A DNA stretch of 33,716 bases, taken from the IMG/VR virus record IMGVR_UViG_3300000115_007025, positions 1 to 33,716 of that record. One strand, written 5' to 3'. Below are positions 7,719 to 15,391 of the stretch, piece by piece. Position numbers and translations under genes: made by a program. The DNA is from a virus. Below the pieces are notes generated by a model. It was not told where the DNA came from. It saw only the letters and a list, made by a program, of their open reading frames with translations, and made no database searches. Every line of letters starts with the position of its first letter. Position 1 is the stretch's first letter.

Positions 7719-8342
7719 TTATTTTGTTTGTAAATAAGGATCTACTCCTTCTATATTATTAAATATTTTCATTTGAGATACATCTGGCCAATCATTTATT
7801 GTCCATTGTATGGGTTTGGTTTTTATTGCATCTGGTAGTTTTTTTAAACCTAATTCAGCAGTTTCTGGGGTCATATAATAATGGTAACCCATAGTATCTA
7901 TATTTTGTTCTCTCCAAGGGACATCTGGTAGCCTACCATCATAAGACATCTTTTTTAATTTAATTGCTGCTTCTTTATTATCCGTTAATATACAACCCCC
8001 TCTACCCAAAGCCAAGTGTTTTCTAAACTGAAAGCTAATACTCATGAAGGTTCCAGGAATATAACTATTTTTTTTCCACAATACAGCAGCATCAATAATA
8101 TTATCAGTTAAATAATAATAATCTTTCCAATTTTCATCCTTAAATTCTAGAAACATATTTAATTTTGATGCTAAAAATGGTACTGATATATAAGTTCTTT
8201 TAGGAACTTTAATTGAATTTATATGTTCATGTCTTAAACATAATTCAATCCCATGAGTACAACAATCTACTGCTATAGCATATTTTGCTCCAAAAAAATC
8301 TGCAATTTTATTTTCAAATGTTTTTATACTTTCAAAACTCAT
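7719..8342 (-). CDS. Short DegT/DnrJ/EryC1-type PLP aminotransferase homologue
   Basis: A 207-residue protein matching the core of DegT-family sugar aminotransferases: FGAKYAIAVDCCTHGIEL, IIDAA with D84 (pyridine-nitrogen Asp) and SFQFRKHLALGRGG with K108 at the PLP-lysine position. Cellular members have about 360-400 residues; this one lacks most of the C-terminal domain, so catalysis is unproven. Such short versions recur in marine phages as far as I recall. With Gmd immediately downstream, amination of a 4-keto-6-deoxy sugar (perosamine type) is one possibility; a scaffolding or isomerase-like role is another. Confidence 0.75.
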   Translation of the reverse strand: MSFESIKTFENKIADFFGAKYAIAVDCCTHGIELCLRHEHINSIKVPKRTYISVPFLASKLNMFLEFKDENWKDYYYLTDNIIDAAVLWKKNSYIPGTFMSISFQFRKHLALGRGGCILTDNKEAAIKLKKMSYDGRLPDVPWREQNIDTMGYHYYMTPETAELGLKKLPDAIKTKPIQWTINDWPDVSQMKIFNNIEGVDPYLQTK

Positions 8343-8878
8343 TTTTTAACTTCTATATTTAAACTAATTAAAGTGCCATTTTCTTTATCCATATGTGGGA
8401 TGTAGGCTTGAGAATGATCGTCAAAAATACCATGCTCAGTTTCTTGCCAAAGATAATAATCCATACTGTGAAATCCAACCTCATCTAATAATTCTTTTAA
8501 ACTATCAAAATCATAAGTAGTTTTGTGAAATATAAAATCTTCCCCCATTTTCATCTTTCCATAAAGAGGTCCTAAAAAATTATTTAAGGGTATATTTTTT
8601 TCTATATATAATTTTGCCATAGTTTTAAAATTAGGTACAGCTAATCTTAATGTGCCCCCAGATTTTAACTTTGATTTCCATTTATTTAAAACCTCAATAA
8701 TTTCTACCCTATCAAAATATTCAATAACATGACTTGCATATATTAAGTCAACGGAATTATCTTTAAAAGGTAGATTAATAATATCACGAGAATCTAAATG
8801 ATCATAATCTCCACCATCTACATGATGCCAATCTTTTCCAAAATTTCTCCACCCACATCCTAAATTTATTTTTATCAT
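8339..8878 (-). CDS. Class I SAM-dependent methyltransferase
   Basis: A 179-residue Rossmann-fold methyltransferase. Motif I is INLGCGWRNFG at 4-14, an acidic residue after the next strand (HHVDGG) should bind the SAM ribose, and LPFKDNSVDLIYASHVIEYF is a clear post-motif II/III block, followed by LKSGGTLRLAVP. The substrate is unknown; position in the glycan run suggests a sugar. It overlaps the DegT-type gene by 4 nt. No truncation is visible for this small family. Confidence 0.8.
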   Translation of the reverse strand: MIKINLGCGWRNFGKDWHHVDGGDYDHLDSRDIINLPFKDNSVDLIYASHVIEYFDRVEIIEVLNKWKSKLKSGGTLRLAVPNFKTMAKLYIEKNIPLNNFLGPLYGKMKMGEDFIFHKTTYDFDSLKELLDEVGFHSMDYYLWQETEHGIFDDHSQAYIPHMDKENGTLISLNIEVKK

Positions 8879-8880
8879 AA

Positions 8881-9300
8881 TTATTTATTGTTTAAAAATT
8901 CTTTATCTAATTTTTGACCTTCATAAGGTCCAGTTTTATACTCATATACTATAGTATCATCTTCTAAAATTTCATAAGTATGACCACCATATAAAGTAAA
9001 ACTTGCATCACCAACTCCTAAAATAGGTTCTGCAATTATTGTATCATCTAAATCATAAAACTTACACTTTACTTTTCCTTTAATTACTACCCAAGATTCT
9101 TGAGCAATTTGTTCAGGATAATGTCTATCTTTAGTTATATGTTTATGTGGTGGGAATGTTTTTCCTTTTTCCATTTTTAAAGTAGCACATTGGATAAAAT
9201 TTTCTTCAGAAACTATGTCTTTTCTTCCTTCAATATCTGACAGTCTATTTATTATATGTAATAATTTATTTTCTTGTACCTTTGAGTATATTTTTATCAT
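8881..9300 (-). CDS. Cupin-fold protein
   Basis: A 139-residue single-domain cupin. The metal-site pattern is present: FPPHKHITKDRHYPEQ followed by ESWVVIKGKVKC, and a second strand motif with GGHTYEIL. Cupins in glycan clusters are often sugar isomerases/epimerases or WbuC-like proteins; the exact reaction cannot be read from the sequence. It sits 2 nt from the methyltransferase gene and 2 nt from the sulfotransferase stop. Confidence 0.7.
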   Translation of the reverse strand: MIKIYSKVQENKLLHIINRLSDIEGRKDIVSEENFIQCATLKMEKGKTFPPHKHITKDRHYPEQIAQESWVVIKGKVKCKFYDLDDTIIAEPILGVGDASFTLYGGHTYEILEDDTIVYEYKTGPYEGQKLDKEFLNNK

Positions 9301-9302
9301 TT

Positions 9303-9944
9303 TTAGTATAGTGTTGGTGAATAATGTTCAAATTTATAATTAAAGTGTTTAATATCATCTTTATGCATGTTTCTTACCCTTTCTCTTGTTTCATCAGTAT
9401 AATAAGTAGAATAATGATCATGTTTGGATTGGTTTTTTTTCATATGAGTATATTTTACATATAAACCAATTTCCCTTAATTTTTCCTCTGATAGTTCTTC
9501 GATTTTTATAAAATGGTCTACATATTTTTCACCATCATATCCCCATTCTAACATTTGTTGGTATTTTAAAACTTTGAAATCTCCCCTATCAAATGATAGA
9601 GTATCTCTATTATCATATATAAATCTTATAAAATCAGTAAAGGTATTACCTTTTTTTTCAATATTTTCAAATTCTGGTATGAAATCAGGGTCTCTTCCTC
9701 CTCTCTGTTGTAAATAAAAATACCAAGATACATACCAACTCCAAGGATTTCTTACTGTAGTAAATGATATATGTTCTTCATAATCATCCATTAAATTTTT
9801 TATATCTTTTAATGTTATATGTCCTACTATACTTCCCATTGCTACTTTTCCTAAATCAAATATATGTTCTATAGTTGTTCCCCCTGTTTTAGGAATATGG
9901 ACATAAACATATTTTTTATTATTATTAAGTATTTTATAAGCCAT
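9303..9944 (-). CDS. Sulfotransferase family protein
   Basis: A 213-residue enzyme expected to move sulfate from PAPS to a glycan hydroxyl. The 5'-phosphosulfate loop VHIPKTGGTT (K19) and the 3'-phosphate site TVRNPWSW (R65, S69) are both clear. The frame can be extended upstream to a GTG at 9971, overlapping the previous gene; I chose the ATG at 9944, 2 nt after the preceding stop, because it places the PAPS loop at the usual distance from the N-terminus. Sulfotransferases are uncommon in phage genomes. Confidence 0.8.
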   Translation of the reverse strand: MAYKILNNNKKYVYVHIPKTGGTTIEHIFDLGKVAMGSIVGHITLKDIKNLMDDYEEHISFTTVRNPWSWYVSWYFYLQQRGGRDPDFIPEFENIEKKGNTFTDFIRFIYDNRDTLSFDRGDFKVLKYQQMLEWGYDGEKYVDHFIKIEELSEEKLREIGLYVKYTHMKKNQSKHDHYSTYYTDETRERVRNMHKDDIKHFNYKFEHYSPTLY

Positions 9945-9946
9945 AA

Positions 9947-12226
9947 TTATTTTTTCTTCCAATATTCCCACACAAAAGGATAATAAAACACAGGTTCATG
10001 TGTTTCTTTTAATTTATTAATAATTTTTTCTCTTCTTTTAATAGGGGTATGAGATAAATAATGGAATTGGATTAAAAACCCATCAATTTTATCTTGAAAT
10101 TCTGAGTCGATAATTTCTTCCAGTAATTCATATTCAGCTCCTTCAATATTTAATTTTATTAAGTCTATATTTTTTAATTTTTGAGAATTTATATATTCTC
10201 TAAATTTAACTTTTTTACATTTTATTGTATTATCACCCTTTATAAACTGAGATGAAGAATTATCGTCTACAACAATTTCAAAATCTTCAGTAGAATCACC
10301 TAATGCAAAACTATTAACTATAATTTTAGGGTTTGTTGTATTTTTATATTTCTCAACAAAAGAAGTTACAGGTTCAAAAGCATGTATGTTACATTTATAT
10401 TTATCATATATTTTAGTAAAATATTCTCCTTCAAAAGCTCCAACATCAAAAACAATAGAATCTTCATTTAAATCAAAAGTATATAAATGAGAATGATCTC
10501 CACCTTTAGTAAAAAATTGGTTTAACCAATAATCTTGTATGTAACCGTCAACTGCTGTTCTAGGATCCGAACTGTTAAGGTTAACTATTTCTGTAGAAGT
10601 ATTTTCTATTTTACTTTTGATTTTATTAAATGAAAACTGTACAGAATCCCTATATTTTTTAGCAATTTTATAGTTTTCTTTTACTGCATCTATTTTTTTA
10701 TTATATTCTTCTATATTTAAACTTTTAATTATGCTTTTAACTTCTTCTTCAGTGTTAAATAAAATAAACCCATCCATATTGAAATATTCTGATATTTTTT
10801 TACAACCATGATATATAGGGATAGTTCCAGTTAAAAGACAATCTAATAGTTTTTCAGAAAAATAATTATCCTGTACATGATTTTCTATTACTAAAGAAAA
10901 TGCATAATCTTTTAAAGCAAGAATTTTACCATCATAATCTCCCCCTTCATGGTTTTCTGGGAGTGGGTTATGTCCTCTACCAAATAATTCAATATTACTG
11001 TGAGGATTACTTTGATAAAAATTAAGTAAACTAATTCTCATTTTTTGGTCTACCGTATAGGTTTTATTAGAAGTTATATAAGAACAAATTTTAGATTTAG
11101 GTAAAATCTTTTGAACTTTTTTAGGCCATATCCATGTTCCTCCATAAGGAGTTATTATAACTTTTTCTTTAAATTTATTAATTAATTGATCATCATATGT
11201 TACAATGTAATCAAATAAACTATGATTATCTTCAATAAATTTATACCTTACAGGATCCATTATCCTACATTCTGTTAATAAGGCTACTTTAGTTTTAGGG
11301 TTTGTTATTTCTTTTATCTTATATATTCCATCTTTTATAAAATAAGTTAAATCTACAGAATTTTGGTTATAAGTTATCTCAAATTCCTTATTATTAATTT
11401 CTTCTCTACACCAAGGTTTTTGTGTATACCAATCATCGTAACCAACGATATTAATAGTGTCTTTTTTTAATTTATCTATTAGCCTCCCTCCTAATTCCTC
11501 AGCAAATTGAGTTTTTGATACCATAGTAATATATTCAATTTCCCCACAACCATTATTTGGTCCTCCTTCCCACCAAAATCCAGGATAAATTTCAAAACTA
11601 TGAGGGGTCTTAGGATTATTATGATAATGTGAAAAATTACCTTTAGTAATTTCTACCCAATGTGTAGAAGACATAAAGTTATCTAATAAAGATAATAGTA
11701 GTTTTTTTGTAAAGATACTGGATAATGTTACAGGGTATGCTCCATTTATTAAAACATCATTAGAGCTTTCTCTACAATGTTTAGCATAATGTGTACCCCA
11801 ATTAAAAATTAAATAATTATCTTTTTCTACTGCTAACCAACTATTTGATAAATGTTCAGCCCTTTTAATCCATTTAAGATCTTGGGTTAATAAACATTCT
11901 ACACCATTTTCAACCATAGCTTTAAAAGAATTATCAAACTCTTTAATATTAAAAATGTGTGAATCTTCTTCCCAAATATAATAATAATCTGAAGGGTTTT
12001 GATTTATTAATAATTTAATTTCTTTAGCCCAGTATTCATCTATATTATCTTTCCAAATAATATTTTTATATTTGCTAAATTCCTTTATAAAATTATCAGG
12101 TAATTTTTCAACAAAAGAAATAATTAACTTATTTAAGTATTGAGACTTTTGTACATTAGCAAGTGAAGTTGCAAACATATCAAAATCATCAGTTGGTTTT
12201 ATATATGTAACTATGTTAAATTTCAT
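9947..12226 (-). CDS. Fusion: GT-A-like domain + GT10 fucosyltransferase + FkbM methyltransferase
   Basis: A 759-residue multidomain enzyme. Residues 1-250 look like a glycosyltransferase-type alpha/beta domain with an acidic YYIWEEDSH patch. Residues about 315-525 hold a GT10-like alpha-1,3-fucosyltransferase segment with the signature YAFSLVIENH ... YFSEKLLDCLLTGTIPIYHG at 441-474. Residues about 560-759 form an FkbM-type methyltransferase (VFDVGAFEGEY near 592-602, HAFEP near 615-619, IDLIKLNIEGAE). It likely adds and O-methylates a deoxyhexose such as fucose. The upstream TTG at 12235 is in frame, but ATG at 12226 is the better start; it overlaps the previous gene by 11 nt. Confidence 0.8.
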   Translation of the reverse strand: MKFNIVTYIKPTDDFDMFATSLANVQKSQYLNKLIISFVEKLPDNFIKEFSKYKNIIWKDNIDEYWAKEIKLLINQNPSDYYYIWEEDSHIFNIKEFDNSFKAMVENGVECLLTQDLKWIKRAEHLSNSWLAVEKDNYLIFNWGTHYAKHCRESSNDVLINGAYPVTLSSIFTKKLLLSLLDNFMSSTHWVEITKGNFSHYHNNPKTPHSFEIYPGFWWEGGPNNGCGEIEYITMVSKTQFAEELGGRLIDKLKKDTINIVGYDDWYTQKPWCREEINNKEFEITYNQNSVDLTYFIKDGIYKIKEITNPKTKVALLTECRIMDPVRYKFIEDNHSLFDYIVTYDDQLINKFKEKVIITPYGGTWIWPKKVQKILPKSKICSYITSNKTYTVDQKMRISLLNFYQSNPHSNIELFGRGHNPLPENHEGGDYDGKILALKDYAFSLVIENHVQDNYFSEKLLDCLLTGTIPIYHGCKKISEYFNMDGFILFNTEEEVKSIIKSLNIEEYNKKIDAVKENYKIAKKYRDSVQFSFNKIKSKIENTSTEIVNLNSSDPRTAVDGYIQDYWLNQFFTKGGDHSHLYTFDLNEDSIVFDVGAFEGEYFTKIYDKYKCNIHAFEPVTSFVEKYKNTTNPKIIVNSFALGDSTEDFEIVVDDNSSSQFIKGDNTIKCKKVKFREYINSQKLKNIDLIKLNIEGAEYELLEEIIDSEFQDKIDGFLIQFHYLSHTPIKRREKIINKLKETHEPVFYYPFVWEYWKKK

Positions 12227-12977
12227 ATTTATCAAATTTTGGAAGAGTTCTTATATGTGCTTCAGTTGATTTTTGTTTTTCTAAATTTCCTGCTGCCTGA
12301 TTTGGATTAGATCTATTTAGAATTAATAAGATATCATCTATTAATTTAATTTTTTCAGAAGAACTACACATTTCTGCTAATGAAAATAAATAAGCACAGT
12401 CTGTGGCCTCAGTATAAAATTTGTTAGATCTAGAATCTATTAAATCTGATTTATTAAAATTATAAAACAAAAATGCTTTATGTGTTCTTAAATGAGAATA
12501 AACATGCATCCAATTTCTATATGCTCTATTTTGATGAATTTCATTTGGTATTTCTATACAATGATGTGATCCATCTTGTCCTGTAGGAAACATTTGATAA
12601 GTTCCATATGTCATCCAACAATTAGTATTATTATAAAATTGATCTAAATATTGTAAAACAAATACTGAAGAAAACCAATCATCCCCATCTAACCACACTA
12701 CTATTTCATTTGGGTCTGGTTTTGCTGTATGAAAGGCATTATAATAATTTTTTAAAGAACTGCCTGTCCTTTCTGGGTTTCTAATATATTTAAATCTATC
12801 ATCCCCTTTAATAGTCGATTCTATGATGTTTTGAGTATTATCAGTAGACCCATCATCTATAATAATACATCTAAAGTTTTTATAAGACTGATGTATAGTA
12901 GTTAGTAAATTTAATTTTACCCATTTTTCTACATTATAACAAGGCATTATAATTAAAAACTTATTAGATTGTGTCAT
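12216..12977 (-). CDS. Family 2 glycosyltransferase
   Basis: A 253-residue GT-A enzyme with a textbook N-terminal half: FLIIMPCYNVEKWV, CIIIDDGSTDNTQNII and the metal-binding WLDGDDW near residues 90-97. The C-terminal part has few familiar motifs. It transfers an unknown sugar onto the growing glycan on the cytoplasmic side of the membrane. It overlaps the next gene by 14 nt upstream and the fusion gene by 11 nt downstream, so all are translated from one transcript. Confidence 0.88.
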   Translation of the reverse strand: MTQSNKFLIIMPCYNVEKWVKLNLLTTIHQSYKNFRCIIIDDGSTDNTQNIIESTIKGDDRFKYIRNPERTGSSLKNYYNAFHTAKPDPNEIVVWLDGDDWFSSVFVLQYLDQFYNNTNCWMTYGTYQMFPTGQDGSHHCIEIPNEIHQNRAYRNWMHVYSHLRTHKAFLFYNFNKSDLIDSRSNKFYTEATDCAYLFSLAEMCSSSEKIKLIDDILLILNRSNPNQAAGNLEKQKSTEAHIRTLPKFDKYEI

Positions 12978-13596
12978 AAAATTTATTCTGTCTTTCTTGC
13001 CTTTTTATATCTTTAGGGTGGTATAAACAATACTCTGGATTACTAGGTAATGATGCAAACTTATCATATCCTACTAATTGCTCATGAACAGGTTTTATCC
13101 ATTTAACCCTATCAGGACTATTTTTATAAATTCTCATTTGTTTATCTGGGAAATTTACCCAACTTTTATCATTAAGGCTCCATCCCCACTTTTGAATATG
13201 TTCTGTAGTTAATCCTTTTACAGTATTAATTCTAGAAACCCAATATGCTTCTACTTCAGGATTATTTTCTATCATCCAAGGTAACCCTTCACAAAGGTAT
13301 TCATTAGGATATTCATCAGCATCAATTAAAAACACCCAATCACCACTACACATCTTGGTAAGATAATTTTTTTGTTGAGCAAAATCATTATTTAAAGGAT
13401 TTGAATGCCATATAAAAGGAGAAACAGTTCCTACACTTTTTGCTCTTAAATACTCTTCTACAACTTTAGAACCATTTTGAGAGTCAAATAGTATTACAAT
13501 TTCATCCTCATTACGTTTATGTTTTATTAAAAAATCTACTAATCTTTGTAATTCATTAATTTCATTACAAACAGGAATGGCATAACTTATTTTCAT
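12964..13596 (-). CDS. Family 2 glycosyltransferase, WaaE/KdtX-like
   Basis: A 210-residue GT2 member: SYAIPVCNEINELQRLVDFL at the N-terminus, FDSQNGSKVV, then FLIDADEYP near residue 115 as the metal-binding acidic cluster, followed by the RIYKNSPDRVKW and HEQLVGY region seen in LPS-core WaaE/KdtX-like transferases. It is likely involved in LPS-like or virion glycan assembly. Promoter P3 lies just upstream, inside the end of the preceding zinc-ribbon gene. Confidence 0.82.
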   Translation of the reverse strand: MKISYAIPVCNEINELQRLVDFLIKHKRNEDEIVILFDSQNGSKVVEEYLRAKSVGTVSPFIWHSNPLNNDFAQQKNYLTKMCSGDWVFLIDADEYPNEYLCEGLPWMIENNPEVEAYWVSRINTVKGLTTEHIQKWGWSLNDKSWVNFPDKQMRIYKNSPDRVKWIKPVHEQLVGYDKFASLPSNPEYCLYHPKDIKRQERQNKFYDTI

Positions 13597-13602
13597 GTTT
13601 TT

Positions 13603-14061
13603 TTAATTTGGTAATATTCCAATATACGAAAGAGCATCCATAAATCCACGTTCTTTATCAAAAGATTTTAGATTTTCCATATCCATCCTATGTTTATAAT
13701 ATTCACCTGGTTTTCCGGGGATTGGATATTTTAATTTATCTTTATCTTCTACTTCAATTGCTTTAACTGCAGCCCATGACCAATTCTCAATATTACTACC
13801 ATTTACAAATACCATTCCTAATTCTGGTTGGTTTACCGTATTAGGGATCCAATATTGGTCATTTTTATCTTTATATATTAAATCTTTATATAATTCAGGA
13901 AGTGACATTAATTGTTGTTCCCAATATTCTTCCCCCTCTTTCATTAATGAGTTTGATATAAAACCACAACCATAACAAACATAATTAGTAATTTTTTCAT
14001 TTACTTCTTGTTTATAACAAGCATCAGAACCACATCTAAGGCATTTAACTAATTCATCCAT
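13603..14061 (-). CDS. Zinc-ribbon hypothetical protein
   Basis: A 152-residue protein. An N-terminal zinc ribbon (C7-x2-C10 and C29-x2-C32) precedes a domain with many Trp/Tyr and acidic residues. I do not recognise the family for certain; similar-looking proteins sit beside glycosyltransferases in other marine phages as far as I recall. The start overlaps the GT4 gene by one nt (TAATG type). Its last codons carry promoter P3. Confidence 0.6.
   Translation of the reverse strand: MDELVKCLRCGSDACYKQEVNEKITNYVCYGCGFISNSLMKEGEEYWEQQLMSLPELYKDLIYKDKNDQYWIPNTVNQPELGMVFVNGSNIENWSWAAVKAIEVEDKDKLKYPIPGKPGEYYKHRMDMENLKSFDKERGFMDALSYIGILPN
13621..13649 (-). promoter_or_regulatory. Promoter P3 (GTGG-N19-TATATT) in the end of the zinc-ribbon gene
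   Basis: Minus strand: GTGG (13649-13646), 19 nt ending TTTCG, then TATATT (13626-13621). The -33 box differs by one base from the TTGG seen elsewhere; spacing and TTYG are exact. The ATG of the WaaE-like gene (13596) is 24 nt further on. It could give extra transcription of the downstream half of the glycan cluster. Confidence 0.5.
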
Positions 14062-15389
14062 TATAATTTTTTTAATTTAGGTAATTTTAATTTAGGAGAT
14101 AGTTTTTCTCCCCCATTTATTTTTTTAAGTTTAGGTAATGATAATTTTACTTGTTCAGGGATATTAATTGTATTTTCTAATATTTCATTTATTTTAGCTT
14201 TCATATTTTCAAAAGCAAAATAAGTTCTACTATGATATCCTTGTCTTTTTGATTGTTCTAACCAAAACTTATAATCATTATATATTTCCTTATATGATCT
14301 ATTTACTTCCATTATGTTGGGTTGAAACCATTGAGATTCTGCAAGTAACATATCTTTTTGTTGAACTGAAGGGTGGAGATTAGTTAATGTTCCATTGAGT
14401 AACAAAGTAAAATCTTTTGAAAGAAAATCTAACTGACCAGACCACCCAGAACAAATTATTGGTTTATTTACTAAAGAAAATTCTAATAGAGGTCTACCAA
14501 ATCCTTCTCCCCTAGTATGAGAAACCATAGCTTTTATTTTAGGGTGGTTGTATAATTCATTCATTTCTTGATTAGTAAAATTACCATGTAAAAGATAAAT
14601 ACTAGGTAAATTTTTACCACAACTACTACGTATTATATCAATTCTTTTCATTATTTCTCTTCTATCCATATAAGAAGAATTTACTGAAGATGTTTTTAAA
14701 ATTAATGCTGGTTTTTTCTTTTTATTTTTAAAAGTATCATAAAAAGATTTAACAGTAACACCCATATTTTTTCTATCTTCACCTAAACTACCCTGCATCC
14801 AATGTCCTACAGCTAAAAAAGCAAAATCTTCAGGGATAGAATTAATATCTTTTAATAAATTTAATTCTTTAAATTCAGAATCTTTAATAGGTTTATAAAT
14901 ATTTAAATCAGCTCCTTCTAATAATACTTCTATAGGTTTTTCAATTTTAATTTCTCCTATTTTTTTATTTGTTTTTTGATCTACTTTATCAAATTTAGAA
15001 TTTAAAAATACTTGTTTAGAATGTTCAGATGAAACAATATTTAAATTCATTTTATTCATACCTTCAATCCAAGGGGCAGAACATAATGTTGTTTCAATTC
15101 CAGCTGTAAATCCTATATTAAATTTCCCAATAGCTTGAAACTCATTAGGTACAGTAATCTGTGACCAAATATCAGGTTGGGAAGTTAACTGTGTTGTAAT
15201 ATGTTTTTGTAAAAACTTCCATTCAGGATTATCATTAATAAATCCAAAAGAAGTACTACCCCACCTTTGAGGTATTATTTTAACATCATATTTATTTAAT
15301 TCTATTATTGATTTAACTAAATCTCTTGACCTTGCTCCATATCCACTGTAAGTGTCAATTGGGCAACTTATAACAAATGTATTTTTCAT
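14061..15389 (-). CDS. GT4-type glycosyltransferase
   Basis: A 442-residue GT-B fold enzyme. SGYGARSRDLV near the start is the acceptor-side glycine loop, and residues around 295-310 hold EGFGRPLLEFSLVNKP, the E-x7-E donor-phosphate motif of GT4. The C-terminus carries a basic repeat in which LPKLKK occurs twice around residues 420-442, separated by a short linker; it may bind membrane or nucleic acid. It belongs to the glycan cluster, its stop touching the zinc-ribbon start. Confidence 0.8.
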   Translation of the reverse strand: MKNTFVISCPIDTYSGYGARSRDLVKSIIELNKYDVKIIPQRWGSTSFGFINDNPEWKFLQKHITTQLTSQPDIWSQITVPNEFQAIGKFNIGFTAGIETTLCSAPWIEGMNKMNLNIVSSEHSKQVFLNSKFDKVDQKTNKKIGEIKIEKPIEVLLEGADLNIYKPIKDSEFKELNLLKDINSIPEDFAFLAVGHWMQGSLGEDRKNMGVTVKSFYDTFKNKKKKPALILKTSSVNSSYMDRREIMKRIDIIRSSCGKNLPSIYLLHGNFTNQEMNELYNHPKIKAMVSHTRGEGFGRPLLEFSLVNKPIICSGWSGQLDFLSKDFTLLLNGTLTNLHPSVQQKDMLLAESQWFQPNIMEVNRSYKEIYNDYKFWLEQSKRQGYHSRTYFAFENMKAKINEILENTINIPEQVKLSLPKLKKINGGEKLSPKLKLPKLKKL

Positions 15390-15391
15390 AT

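Noticed and set aside
7987-8015. TTGG-N19-TATATT match within the DegT-type gene
   Set aside because: It fits the motif (TTGG at 8015-8012, TATATT at 7992-7987) and has TTG upstream of the -7 box, but it lies in coding sequence about 270 nt before gmd. Kept as weak because a chance match is possible.
9945-9971. GTG at 9971 as the sulfotransferase start
   Set aside because: It would overlap the preceding gene by 25 nt, and the extra nine residues add nothing to the PAPS fold; the ATG at 9944 is preferred.
12227-12235. TTG at 12235 as the start of the GT/GT10/FkbM fusion gene
   Set aside because: An ATG three codons later (12226) is the more likely start.
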